This document shows positions 33,898-44,500 of a DNA stretch of 56,446 nucleotides, in pieces. The stretch is from Candidatus Wallbacteria bacterium (GTDB lineage: Bacteria; Muiribacteriota; UBA6191; JACPRK01): contig JACQZN010000095.1 in NCBI GenBank assembly GCA_016213845.1, positions 1 through 56,446 on the forward strand. Reading direction: 5' to 3'. The notes under the pieces are model-generated. The model had not been told where the DNA came from. It made no database searches and saw nothing but the letters and a program-made list of their open reading frames with translations. The number at the start of each line of letters is the position of its first letter. The stretch's first letter is position 1. The translations under genes were made by a program, and so were the position numbers.

Positions 33898-34709
33898 GGC
33901 TTCTCTCCCTTCGGCGGCGCGGGCTCGACGGGGAGGTCCTCGGCGAGCTCGGGGTGGCGCTGGAACTGCATCCTTCGCCGGATGATCCAGGCGAGGCCGC
34001 CCAGGAAGATGCCGCCGTTCAAGACGACGTAGGGGAGCTTCTCGAGCACGCGCCAGGTGGTTTCGGGAAGCGGCTGCTTCGACACCGCGGTGTTGATCCC
34101 GGCCAGGTCGAACGGCACCCCGGAGAGGATGAGCACGGCCGTTCCGCCGGCTTCTGTCTCTCCGAAGATATGGTCGACGTAGCGGCCGGGATCGTTTCGG
34201 ATTCGGGTCCTGGCCTCTTCGAGCAGCGCGCCGCGCGGACCGGAGACGGTCGCTCCCATCGGGCATACGAAGGAGCAGGCGGTCTGGTGGCCGCGCGAAG
34301 TGCGCCGGTGGCAGAGGTCGCACTTGGCCACGACAGGGAAGGGCTTCTCCCAGTCGTACCGGGGCACGTCGAAGGGGCAGGCGAAGATGCAGTAGCGGCA
34401 CCCCATGCAAGCGTCGGCGTCGTAAACGACCTGGCCGCCCGGCAGCCGGCGCAGCGCCGCCACGGGGCAGACGGAGACGCACGTGGGGTCGATGCAGTGC
34501 ATGCATAGCCTCCGCACGAACTGGCCTTCCTTCTCGCGGACCACGGTGTAGGCGGAGGCGCTCAGATCCGGCGTCAGCTCGCCGGCGAGGCCGTGCTCGG
34601 CACGGCAGGCGCGGGCGCACTCGCCGCAGCCGATGCAGCGCGTGGCGTCGATGAGCAGGCCGACGGGCGCCGGAGCGCCCGTGGCCGTCCGTGTCGATTC
34701 GAGAGTCAT
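33894..34709 (-). CDS. 4Fe-4S ferredoxin-type subunit with C-terminal membrane anchor
   Basis: A 271-residue HybA/HmcB-like electron-transfer subunit. Four cubane sites are indicated by CIGCGECARAC, CMHCIDPTCVSVC, CMGCRYCIFAC and CDLC..CSFVC. A hydrophobic anchor lies near residues 228-246 (YVVLNGGIFLGGLAWII). There is no Tat motif, so the clusters may face the cytoplasm unless exported with a partner. It overlaps the NrfD gene by 4 bp and follows the GcvH-like gene by 28 bp. It would connect the NrfD subunit to a soluble donor or acceptor. Confidence 0.92.
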   Translation of the reverse strand: MTLESTRTATGAPAPVGLLIDATRCIGCGECARACRAEHGLAGELTPDLSASAYTVVREKEGQFVRRLCMHCIDPTCVSVCPVAALRRLPGGQVVYDADACMGCRYCIFACPFDVPRYDWEKPFPVVAKCDLCHRRTSRGHQTACSFVCPMGATVSGPRGALLEEARTRIRNDPGRYVDHIFGETEAGGTAVLILSGVPFDLAGINTAVSKQPLPETTWRVLEKLPYVVLNGGIFLGGLAWIIRRRMQFQRHPELAEDLPVEPAPPKGEKP

Positions 34710-34737
34710 GGCCGTCCTCCAGATGTCCTGGGCGGGC

Positions 34738-35778
34738 TCAACCGCGTGTGCCGAGCCAGTTCACCAGCCGCCGGCCGTGGGTGACGACGGCCTCGACGCC
34801 GAGCCCGGCGATCATCGCCAGCCCGACGACCGGGAGCAGCAGCCGGACCGCGAAGCCAGCCACCGGCGGCGCGGCCAGCAGGGCCAGCGGTGAGAGCCGC
34901 CAGTAGACCCGCGTGGCATCGCCCGGCAGCACGTCGCAGCGCTCCAGCTCGAGCGCGGTGCCGTCGCCGATCGACCAGTAGATGCCTCTGCCGACACGCT
35001 CCCCGCCCAGGTGGCGCAGGCCCAGCCTGGGCCAGCTCCACGAGTCGAGCGCCGAGCCGAAGAAGTCCTCCCGGACCCGGCCGAAGAGCTCATCATCGAG
35101 GTGCATGTGGAAGTCGGCGACCAGCACGCCGCCGTCGGCCATCGTGCCGCCGGCGACCGCGCCGAGCAGCCGGTCGACCTCCGCGCGGAACCAGTCGCGC
35201 GCGGCCTGCCCGCGCAACAGCCGGCCGCCGTCAGCCAGCGAGTCGGACATGAGCAGCTTTACCGCCCAGCCGGCTTCGTAGGGCTCGCGCGCCATCAGCG
35301 CCGGCCCTCGGGCGAGCCCGTCGTTCACGTCGAGCACCGTGCCGTCCACCGGCGAGCGCAGCTCGACGGCTCGGCCGCTCCGTTCGAGTGTGAAGAGCGT
35401 GTCGCCCTCCCGTACGACCCGGCCCCGCTTGGGCAATCCGATCCGCTCGGGCTCCCCGAGCAGGCGCAGCGCCAGGTCGTCGGCCCCCAGGACTAGCTGG
35501 TGCCGATCGAGCGGTCGCACCCAGCCGTGGCCCGGGGTGAGCATCACGCCGGCCGGCAGCCGGACGCCCTTGTAGGCAGAGGCCTCGTCGGCGAGCCAAC
35601 CCTTGAACGCCGGCTCGCGCAGCAGGCCCACCGCGACAGCGACGATTGCTGCCAGGAACAGCCAGCGCGCCCACCACGCGGTGGACGGCAGCAGGGCGTG
35701 GACGCCAGCCAGAGCCGCCGCCGCGCCGGCGACCACCAGGGAGACCTTGGTGAGATGGATCCATGTGGCGCGACTCAT
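34738..35778 (-). CDS. Membrane-anchored GcvH-like (lipoyl-fold) protein
   Basis: A 346-residue protein: two TM helices at the N-terminus (~9-30, ~37-53), a glycine-cleavage-H-like domain (~70-180; TPGHGWVRP, EGDTLFTLERSGRAVELRSP, VDGTVLDVNDGLARGP, PYEAGWAVKLL), a middle domain and a C-terminal TM helix (~300-330). At the lipoyl-lysine position of H protein (ESVKA) this protein reads ERSGRA, so the modifiable Lys is absent. ATG 35778 has GGAGG 7 nt upstream. First gene of the NrfD operon, preceded by a sigma-54 promoter. Such GcvH-like proteins occur near anaerobic redox modules; function unknown. Confidence 0.82.
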   Translation of the reverse strand: MSRATWIHLTKVSLVVAGAAAALAGVHALLPSTAWWARWLFLAAIVAVAVGLLREPAFKGWLADEASAYKGVRLPAGVMLTPGHGWVRPLDRHQLVLGADDLALRLLGEPERIGLPKRGRVVREGDTLFTLERSGRAVELRSPVDGTVLDVNDGLARGPALMAREPYEAGWAVKLLMSDSLADGGRLLRGQAARDWFRAEVDRLLGAVAGGTMADGGVLVADFHMHLDDELFGRVREDFFGSALDSWSWPRLGLRHLGGERVGRGIYWSIGDGTALELERCDVLPGDATRVYWRLSPLALLAAPPVAGFAVRLLLPVVGLAMIAGLGVEAVVTHGRRLVNWLGTRG

Positions 35779-35830
35779 TTCATCCTCCGTATCCGGGCCC
35801 AACGCCCGTGTCGAGACTTAGCCTTGAAGG

Positions 35831-35847
35831 AGCAAGCGCCGCGCCAG
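35831..35847 (-). promoter_or_regulatory. Sigma-54 (RpoN) promoter for the NrfD operon
   Basis: Minus strand CTGGCGCGGCGCTTGCT matches YTGGCACG-N4-TTGCW with one mismatch; GG and GC are 12 bp apart. Transcription would start near 35820, about 40 nt before the ATG at 35778. Confidence 0.72.
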
Positions 35848-35964
35848 GGAGGCAAGGCGGGCTCAATGGGGCCGCGTGACCGGCTCTCGCCAGCAACCAC
35901 CGGCCCTTCCAGGGATTGCGCCGACTCGGAGGCAGTCGACCGCGCGCCCCCCATCGCGCCCCGG

Positions 35965-36095
35965 AGTCGCAATCTTCGGCACCCGTGCCGAGATACTCGG
36001 CACACCACCCGCTCGCCCGGGATCGCACCTCCTGCCGGCTTTCGCGACACGGCCACGCCGGACATGGCGGACCCCCGTGTCGAGAATCTCGGCAC
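35965..36095. promoter_or_regulatory. Palindromic dyads, probable enhancer sites of the NtrC-type activator
   Basis: A perfect dyad GTGCCGAGATACTCGGCAC (35985-36003), a near copy GTGTCGAGAATCTCGGCAC (36077-36095) and a degenerate site at 35965-35982. A half-site GTGTCGAG lies at 35808-35815 over the leftward start region. The dyads are 110-220 bp upstream of both sigma-54 start sites, which is normal for enhancer-binding proteins. Confidence 0.65.
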
Positions 36096-36177
36096 CTTTC
36101 GGCCGCTACGGCTCGTCCCGGACCCGCACTCTCGCACGGGCCGGTAGCCGAGGTCACCAAACGGACTGAAAACTCCA

Positions 36178-36194
36178 TTGGCTCCGAGTTTGCA
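36178..36194 (+). promoter_or_regulatory. Sigma-54 promoter for the rightward regulator operon
   Basis: TTGGCTCCGAGTTTGCA matches YTGGCACG-N4-TTGCW with two mismatches in the less-conserved positions; GG/GC spacing is exact. The start site would be near 36206, about 46 nt before the GTG at 36252. Confidence 0.65.
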
Positions 36195-36251
36195 GCGAGT
36201 TTTGACGGCCCGGACCGCCTCGAACGGACGGCGGCGAAAGGGGGACCAGCA

Positions 36252-36995
36252 GTGACCTCACCCGACAGCGCCAAGGGTCCCAGCCTTCCGACCGCGTCTC
36301 ACCCGTGCATCTGGATGAGCGCCGGGCTGCTGTCGTACAGACTGTGCGACCGCGCCTTCGACTGCGAGCGCTGCCCGCTCGACCTGGCGCTCCGGTGCGA
36401 GCCCCGCGCCGAGCCTGTGCTCGCCCTCACGCAGGGCCGCCGGAGGCCGCCGCCCGATTTCCCCGACGATCGCCGGTACGCCGCGGGCCACACCTGGGTC
36501 CGAGTGGCCGCAGACGGCACCGCGCGCGTGGGCGTTGACGCCTTCGCCGCCCAGCTCATCGACTGCGTCCACCGGGTGCTGGGCCCCCGCCGCGGCGCGT
36601 TGCTTTCGCAGGCCGCGGAGCTCTGCGTTCTGGACACGGAGGCTGGCGAGCTGACCGTTCGCGCCCCGTGCTCCGCGACGGTCCTGACAGCGAATCCGGC
36701 GCTGCGGCATGAGCCCGGCCTGGTGCTCTCGTCGCCCAACGACCGCGGCTGGTTGGCCGAGCTCCGGCCTACGGAGCCACCCGCCCACACGTCGGAGCTG
36801 CGCGACGCCGCCGCCGCTCGGCAGCTGATGGAGCTGGACCTGCGGCGATTCCGCAGACAGGTAGCCCTGGAGCTGCTGGCCGGGGCCTCGACCCTGGGTC
36901 CGACCCTGGCCGATGGCGGGGAGCGGCTCACCAGCCTCTCCCGGATGCTCGGCACGCTCCGTTACCGCGCGCTGCTACAGGAGTTCCTCACGTAG
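36252..36995 (+). CDS. GcvH-like protein with N-terminal cysteine motif
   Basis: A 247-residue soluble protein starting at GTG 36252 with GGGGGA upstream. Residues ~15-50 hold a conserved-looking Cys cluster (CIWMSAGLLSYRLCDRAFDC, then ERCPLDLALRC) that could bind a metal or FeS centre. Residues ~75-180 are a glycine-cleavage-H-like fold (GHTWVRVAADGTARVGVDAF, LSQAAELCVLDTEAGELTVR, SPNDRGWLAELRP). The lipoyl-Lys position is again not Lys. It is the first gene of the rightward sigma-54 operon and the counterpart of the membrane GcvH-like protein encoded divergently, so the two probably belong to one system. Confidence 0.82.
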   Translation: MTSPDSAKGPSLPTASHPCIWMSAGLLSYRLCDRAFDCERCPLDLALRCEPRAEPVLALTQGRRRPPPDFPDDRRYAAGHTWVRVAADGTARVGVDAFAAQLIDCVHRVLGPRRGALLSQAAELCVLDTEAGELTVRAPCSATVLTANPALRHEPGLVLSSPNDRGWLAELRPTEPPAHTSELRDAAAARQLMELDLRRFRRQVALELLAGASTLGPTLADGGERLTSLSRMLGTLRYRALLQEFLT

Positions 36996-37066
36996 ATGAC
37001 CCAGGGCTTCCGGCAGGGCGCCGCTGCCGCCAGCCCCACGATCTCGGCGTCGACCCGGGGGTCCCG

Positions 37067-38393
<1,327 letters not shown>

Positions 38394-38416
<23 letters not shown>

Positions 38417-39005
38417 ACCGCTCTCGCACGCCCCCGGCGCCCGGCGGGCCTTCGGCGCCCACCGCGCAGTCCTGGCCGTCGTGCCGCTCCTGCTGCCCGA
38501 GTCAGAGATTCGCTTGCCCGGCCTATGTCAGAAGCTCGAGGAGCTGTTCGGCATGACGACTCGCGTCCATGCGGGCGGCTTCGACCCGAGCAGCGCGCTC
38601 GACCCGTCACGCGGTCAGTACAACTCCCGCGCGCTGCTCGAGATGCTGCTCCACGAGGCGCGCCCCGAGGCCGCACGGGTCCTGGGCGTCGGGGGGATCG
38701 ACCTCTTCGTGCCGGTGCTGAGCTACGTCTTCGGAGAGGCCGAGCTCGACGGCCGCGTCGCCGTCGTCTCCACGCACCGCCTCGAGCCCGAGCGCTACGG
38801 CCTGCCGCCCGACCCGCAGCTCTCGGCCGCGCGCCTGCTCAAGGAGGCGACCCACGAGCTCGGCCACACCTTCGGTCTGGTCCACTGCCGGGAACCGGAC
38901 TGCGTCATGCACAGCTCCACCTACGTCGAGGAGATCGACTTGAAGCTCGCGCGCTTCTGCCCGCGCTGCGATTTCCGGCGACGCGCGCCTGCCAAGGGAC
39001 GGTGA
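38394..39005 (+). CDS. Archaemetzincin-like zinc metalloprotease
   Basis: A 203-residue protein with the metzincin zinc motif HELGHTFGLVHC followed by PDCVMHSST (Met-turn) and a C-terminal CPRC. This is the archaemetzincin signature: HExxHxxGxxH plus four Cys forming a second zinc site. No signal peptide, so cytoplasmic. GTG 38394 lies inside the end of the regulator gene (23-bp overlap), and its stop overlaps the sensor kinase start (GTGA), so three genes are translationally coupled. A protease wedged between a response regulator and its kinase is unusual; it may act on a component of the same circuit. The substrate is unknown. Confidence 0.87.
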
Positions 39006-40624
39006 GCCCCGTGCGTCAACGACTGGGCACACTCGTCCGCTCGGCCACCTTCCGCTTGCTTCTGCGGCTTCTGCCGATCATCGCGGCCGTTTCTATCGCC
39101 TACGCCTTTGTCAGCTTCCACTCCACCCGCGACCGCATCACCGAACTGACCGAAAATGACGCGCTGCGCACCAGCGAGCTGATCAAGAGCGCCACTCACT
39201 ACGGGATGCTCCTGCACAGGAAGGACGAGGTCCACCACACCCTCCGGCAACTGGTGAAGAGCCCGGGCGTCGCGGGAATCCGCATCTACGACAAGCAGGG
39301 CACCATCATCTTCTCTGCTAACTCCGAAGAGATCGGCCGGCGCGTCAGCCCGAGCGCCGAAGCGTGCGTCGACTGCCACGCGAAGGGGCTGGACAGGCCC
39401 GCCAGAGAGCCGTCGCACCGATTCCGGCAGTTCCGCGCGCGCGACGGCTCTCGCGTCCTTGGGCTGATCAACCCGATCCAGAACGAGCCGAGCTGCTCCA
39501 CGGCCGCCTGCCACGCGCACCGCCCCGAGCAGACGGTCCTGGGCGTGCTGGACGTACAGATGTCGATGGACTTCATGGAGCGCGCGATCGGCACGACCCG
39601 CATCCAGCTCGCCTGGGCGACGGTCGCCATGCTCGCTATCGTCAGCCTGGCGACGGCCATCTTCATCCACCGTGTGGTGCGGCGGCCGGTGCAGCGCATC
39701 TGCGAGGGGACGGAGCGCGTGGCGGCGGGCGACTTCACGGCGAGCATCGAGGTCGAGACCGCCGACGAGATCGGGCGGCTGGCGGAGGCGTTCAACCGGA
39801 TGACGCGCGACTTGGGGCGGGCGCGCGAGGAGGTACAGCGCTGGGCCAGCGAGCTGGAGCGGCGCGTGGCCGAGAAGACCGAGGAGCTCTCGCGTGTGGA
39901 GCGTCACGTTGCCCACGTGGACAAGATGAGCTCGCTCGGCAAGCTGGCAGCCTCGGTGGCGCACGAGCTGAACAATCCGCTGGCGGGCATCCTGAACTAC
40001 GCGAAGCTGATCGACCGGCAGCTTCGTCTGGAGACGCTACCGGAGGCGTCGCGGGAGGAGCTGGCGCACTTCACGGAGCTGGTGCAGCAGGAGTCGCTGC
40101 GCTGCGGCGGCATCGTGAGGAACCTGCTGGCCTTCGCCCGGCAGTCGCAGGTCGTGCGAGCCCAGGCCCGGCTCAACGCCGTCGTCCAGGCGAGCTTGAT
40201 GCTGATCCGCCACCACCTGGCCCTGAACGACGTGAAGCTGGAGACCGAGCTCATCGAGGGCGACGACACTCTCACGTGTGACGCCTCGCAACTGGAGCAA
40301 GCGCTGGTGGCGCTGATGATCAACGCCGTCGAGGCGATGAAGACGACGCCGACCCGGGTGCTTGGCGTGACGCTCGGCGCCTCGGGCGACAAGCTCGATC
40401 TCCGGATCAGCGACACCGGCGTCGGCATCCCTCCCGAGGCGATGAGCCACATCTTCGAGCCGTTCTTCTCGACCAAGGAAGCCGAAGGCGGGGTCGGACT
40501 GGGGCTTGCGGTCGTCTACGGCATCATGCAGAGCCATGGCTACACGATCGAGGTCGAATCCGAGCCTGGAAAGGGCACGACCTTCCACCTGCAGCTGACG
40601 CGCCAGCCCGCAGGGCAGGGCTGA
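39002..40624 (+). CDS. Sensor histidine kinase with two haem-c motifs
   Basis: A 540-residue kinase starting at GTG 39002 (4-bp overlap with the protease gene). TM1 ~16-38, a periplasmic domain 39-202, TM2 ~203-223, HAMP ~224-276, coiled coil, H-box SVAHELNNPLAG (His322), and HATPase domain with INAVEAM (N box), DTGVGIP (G1) and GGVGLGLAVV (G2). The periplasmic part contains CVDCH (122-126) and CSTAACH (165-171): CX2CH and CX4CH haem-c attachment motifs. This suggests a redox- or gas-sensing input matched to the cytochrome/NrfD operon, with the NtrC-type regulator as output. Confidence 0.93.
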   Translation: MSPVRQRLGTLVRSATFRLLLRLLPIIAAVSIAYAFVSFHSTRDRITELTENDALRTSELIKSATHYGMLLHRKDEVHHTLRQLVKSPGVAGIRIYDKQGTIIFSANSEEIGRRVSPSAEACVDCHAKGLDRPAREPSHRFRQFRARDGSRVLGLINPIQNEPSCSTAACHAHRPEQTVLGVLDVQMSMDFMERAIGTTRIQLAWATVAMLAIVSLATAIFIHRVVRRPVQRICEGTERVAAGDFTASIEVETADEIGRLAEAFNRMTRDLGRAREEVQRWASELERRVAEKTEELSRVERHVAHVDKMSSLGKLAASVAHELNNPLAGILNYAKLIDRQLRLETLPEASREELAHFTELVQQESLRCGGIVRNLLAFARQSQVVRAQARLNAVVQASLMLIRHHLALNDVKLETELIEGDDTLTCDASQLEQALVALMINAVEAMKTTPTRVLGVTLGASGDKLDLRISDTGVGIPPEAMSHIFEPFFSTKEAEGGVGLGLAVVYGIMQSHGYTIEVESEPGKGTTFHLQLTRQPAGQG

Positions 40625-40675
40625 GGGGCTAACTCCATCCAGTGGGGGGCGCGCGCCGCGTACCAGGCGGGGTTG

Positions 40676-40681
40676 TAAACT
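40676..40681 (+). promoter_or_regulatory. Candidate -10 box for leaderless HEPN/MNT mRNA
   Basis: TAAACT ends 6 nt before the ATG at 40688; no Shine-Dalgarno. Confidence 0.5.
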
Positions 40682-40687
40682 GGCTGC

Positions 40688-41083
40688 ATGCGAACCGACG
40701 CGGAGCTCTGGTGGAAGCAGGCCGTGCGAGACCTCGAAACGGCACGCCATTGCCGGGCGTCGGGGGATCACTACGCTGCCGCCTTCTTCTGCCAGCAGTC
40801 GGTGGAGAAAGCTCTGAAGGCACTCTACATCGAGAAGAAGCTGGCCTCCCCGGGTCCCGGCCACTCGCTGGTGTACCTCGGGCGGGAAGTGGGCGTGTCG
40901 AAGCAACTGATGACCTTCCTGCGCGAGCTGAATCCGGAGTACATCGTGACTCGCTACCCGGACGCGGCGAACGGCTTGCCGCATGAGAACTACGATGACG
41001 CCATCGCGGGTTCGCTCATCGAGGGCAGCGAGGAGGTCTTGAGATGGATCGAATCCCAAGTGAATCCGCTTTCGCCGAGCTGA
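40688..41083 (+). CDS. HEPN-domain protein (HEPN/MNT pair)
   Basis: A 131-residue all-helical HEPN protein: WWKQAVRDLETARHC, a hydrophobic AAFFCQQSVEKALKALYIEK helix (conserved in the family), HSLVYLGREVG and a TRYPDAANGLP..NYDDA segment. HEPN proteins of this class pair with minimal nucleotidyltransferases as toxin-antitoxin or nucleotide-modifying modules; the HEPN partner is often a ribonuclease neutralised by modification from its MNT partner. The canonical RxxxxxH catalytic motif is not obvious here. It overlaps the MNT gene by 40 bp. Confidence 0.88.
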   Translation: MRTDAELWWKQAVRDLETARHCRASGDHYAAAFFCQQSVEKALKALYIEKKLASPGPGHSLVYLGREVGVSKQLMTFLRELNPEYIVTRYPDAANGLPHENYDDAIAGSLIEGSEEVLRWIESQVNPLSPS

Positions 41084-41376
41084 GAGCGTACATCGAGGCC
41101 GTTCGTAAGCGATTTGGCCCCCTCCGGGCCGTACTCTTCGGGTCTCGGGCGCGGGGGACGAACCTGGTTTCGAGTGACTACGACGTCCTCCTCGTGAGCG
41201 AGCGGTTCCGGGGAATGCCGTTCAGAGAGCGCCTCGTGGAGGCCAGCCGCGACTGGGACGGCGACTATCGTCTCGATGTGCTGTGCTACACAGCCGACGA
41301 GCTGGAGCGAAAACGAGGGGAGATTGGCATCGTGGCCGAGGCCCTTCGCCAGGGGATGGAGATCGAGGGCCCGTAG
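41044..41376 (+). CDS. Minimal nucleotidyltransferase (MNT) partner of HEPN protein
   Basis: A 110-residue Pol-beta-type nucleotidyltransferase: GSRARGTNLVSSDYDVLLV carries the GSxxxG..SDxDxxv signature with both metal-binding Asp residues, and a third acidic site is likely in YRLDVLCYT. It starts inside the HEPN gene. Known MNT partners of HEPN toxins transfer AMP or pNMP to the HEPN protein. Small standalone size fits this class. Confidence 0.9.
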   Translation: MDRIPSESAFAELRAYIEAVRKRFGPLRAVLFGSRARGTNLVSSDYDVLLVSERFRGMPFRERLVEASRDWDGDYRLDVLCYTADELERKRGEIGIVAEALRQGMEIEGP

Positions 41377-41405
41377 CACGCCCTTGCGCTTGTAGCGGAA
41401 GAACT

Positions 41406-41461
41406 GGTGGCGTCTACCTGTACCGGGTTTTCTCGAAAACCCGGTACAGGCAGACGCCACC
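41406..41461. repeat. Palindromic element, copy 2
   Basis: 27-bp arms (one mismatch) around TC; core 41407-41460 matches copies 1 and 3. It lies between convergent gene ends (MNT and the giant surface protein), where it could also terminate both transcripts. Confidence 0.9.
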
Positions 41462-41517
41462 CGTGCGGTGCCACCCGTGCGGTGCTGGACTGAGAAGCGA
41501 CGGAGTTCGCGGCGAGG

Positions 41518-44500
41518 CTAGCGGCGGCGTTTCGAGTGCGGCGGCTGGCTCCTCAGCCAGCACCAGATACCCGGAAGCAGCATCAGGAGCGCCGAGGATG
41601 CGGCTCCCCCCGCGGAGGAAGCCAGCGCGCAGCCGCCCCCGGCACCGCCCGCAACTCCAGCGAGGTTCTCTGCTGCAGCGGCGGGCGGAGATTCGCTCAG
41701 CAGTTCGGCCGTGGCTGCTCCGCCGCCCACGAGTCGGCTATTGAGAACGACGACTCTCTGCTTGCCTAGCATGATTTCGGCAGGCCCTGAGTCGTGGAAG
41801 AACAGAGTATAGGTACGCAGGACGACCGGCGGCGTCGAACGAACGTTTGCCGCCGACACGGTCTCGACCGTCAGACCGGCTCCTTGGAGCGCGCCGGCCG
41901 GCACCCGAATGTCCGCGACGGAAGCGGTGCCGTCGTTTCGTACGGCGGCCGCAGTGCTCGCAAGAGCCACACCTTGCGAGAAGAGCTGTACGAATCGCTG
42001 CGGTAGCGCGGATTGAGTGATTGCAAGGTAGACCGGCTCGCTCACCTCACCGGTGGGAGTCTGTGTCACCGTCAGCTCGAGCCAGTAGTACTGCTCGTTG
42101 GAAGCGCCGCTGACCGGCGCCACGAAGGCGGCCTTGCCATCACCAAGGTCCTGCAGCTCACCGTCAGCCCCGGCAACCTGCCGCCAGGAGTAGGTCAGCC
42201 TGGCATCGCTGGGACCGCGCACGATCAGCGAGCCCGTCGCGTCCAACAGCACCCGTCTGTCAGCCGTCGAGGAGCCCTCCGCCGGGATGACGGTGACGCT
42301 TGCCGTGGCGCTGGCGAGGGGGACCGCGCTTTGGGGCGAGTCGACCAGAACGGTGACGAAATTGGTCAACGTGTCGCCTGTGCTCACGAACTGCAGAGTG
42401 GCTGGATCCTGCCTGAGGACGTCGGCGTCCACCTGGAACTTGAGGCGGCCGGAGGTGGTCGGTACGAAGGCCGTCGTGCTCTCGAGGACTCCCGACTCGT
42501 GCAGCCTCGAGAGGAGCACGGACCGGCCCTCGAGTTGTTGCCATCGGAAGTTCAGCGGACTGCCTGGTGCACTGAGGGGATCGAGATGCGCCTTCAGAGT
42601 CACGACCGTGGGCGCGTCGACTCGCAGAGAGGTCGGCGAGAAGAAGCTAGCCGCGTGGCCGGGATCGATGCCGGAACCTGTCGCGGCCGAGGACGACGAG
42701 GACGACGTGACCAGCAATTGACCCTCGGGCGTGTTCTTGGCCGAGGAGCTGGCGCCCATCTTGGAGAGCTTCCGCGCGGTCGACTTCGGATTCGGCGGTG
42801 ACTCGAAGACAGTCACGAGCGGCGAAGGGTCAGGACCGATCGGACCGAAGACGTGCTCGGGATTGTTCCCGAAGCAGGTCTTGCACTCCAGGGAGTAGCC
42901 GACTTCGGTTGCCCCGAGCGTACCTTCGTACAGGCCAGTCCTCGAGCCGCCTCTGTTGGAAACCTGGGCGAATGCCTTGTAGGTCCCCGGGGTAGCCTTG
43001 AAGTGGTACAAGACGAACCATTCGACAGGCTCGGCCGGCACGGGGGACTGCCAGCCATGGCACTTATTGTCGGAAAACGACAGTTCCAATGAAGAGGCTG
43101 CGTCAGACGCGGTCCGGGTGTCGTCAACAGGCCCACTGGCTCCGTGGATCCAGAATTGACGCGGGGTGAGGCAGCTCAAATCGCTGAAGATGCCTTTGAT
43201 GGTGATCCGCGTATCGTGGGTGACGGGACGAATCGTGCCTGGGGTGTAGCTCCTCGAGCTGTCCACCTTGACGCGCCATCTCTTCTCGCCGGCGGCGACC
43301 GACCAGATGAGCACGGGCGGAAGGTCCGTGGTCTTGACTTCGAACGCTCGCGTCACCGGTCGTCCGTCGTACGTGCCGTCGTTGACGATCAGCGTGGCCT
43401 GGTAGTTCCCGGGCGTATCGAAAGTGAAGATGGGCTCGCTCGATTCGCCGTTTTCGACCGAGACTGGGGCCGGGGAGACTGCCCAGCGATAGGTCAGCGA
43501 GCTGGACGACTGTTCGACAGCTTTGAGCTTCCCCTTGACCGGTCCGCTAGTCGTGCCGTCGTCATTGACGACCATCGGCGGGATCGCGATGTCGGCGATG
43601 AGAGCCGAGGGTTGCAGGATGGACGGATCCTGCACCGAGACATCGAAGAAGGCTGTCGATGCCAGCTTGGCGACGGGCTTCTTCACGGTCAGCTCGAAGC
43701 GATAACTCCCAATCCCGATGAGAGGTGCGAAAGCCGATTCGGTTTGCCTCCGATTGTCGAAGACGACGAACGGCTTGGCGTTCGTCGAAGTCAGGGATAG
43801 AGCGCCGTCGCTGGCGTCCGCAAAGCCGACGGTGCGGGACAACCCGGTCGAGTCCGTCAAACTGGGCACGTCGACGATTCGCCAGCTGTAGGTCAGCGCT
43901 TCTTCTTCACTTGGATCTGAGCTGGAGGTCGCGTCGAGCTGAACGTACCCTGCATTCACGGGCACCGATGCGAATTCGGGCTCCGGCCGCTTGGCGTAGA
44001 CCTGATAACGCGCGTTCGCGGGGGGAACAGGCGGGGCGGAGGTGACCCTGAATGGCCCGGCTTGCGCGCGGCTCGTGGCACTCTGGCCTTGTGCGACGTC
44101 GAGGTTGAACACATAGTCGCCCGGCTTCGTCAGCTTGTAGCTCAGGCTAGGTGCCGTGCTGAAGAGTGGAAGCGCCCCCGCGACCGGAGTGGCCAGGTTC
44201 CAGGAATAGGTGAGGCCGGTGGAGCCGGAGCCGGCTCCCACCAGAGAGCGAGAGCCATCCAGCGTGATCTCCCTTGGGCCGGCAGGAGCCAGCTCCGCCC
44301 TGGAAAACTGGATCACGGCGAACGGGCTCGCGGGAGACTCCACCGACAGATTCGCACCGCTCAACACCGTCGCGGAATTCCCGACTTGCAGCACCAGTTC
44401 TGAAGTCCGATCCCGACGCAGGGACTGCACGACGACGCGCGCCCTATAGGCACCCGCGGGCAAGTCGCCCAGGAAAAGCGTGGTGGCCGCGGCGTCTGCC

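Noticed and set aside
34738..36995. Classical glycine cleavage H protein
   Set aside because: The lipoyl-lysine is missing in both proteins, TM helices or Cys clusters are attached, and no gcvT/gcvP genes are nearby.
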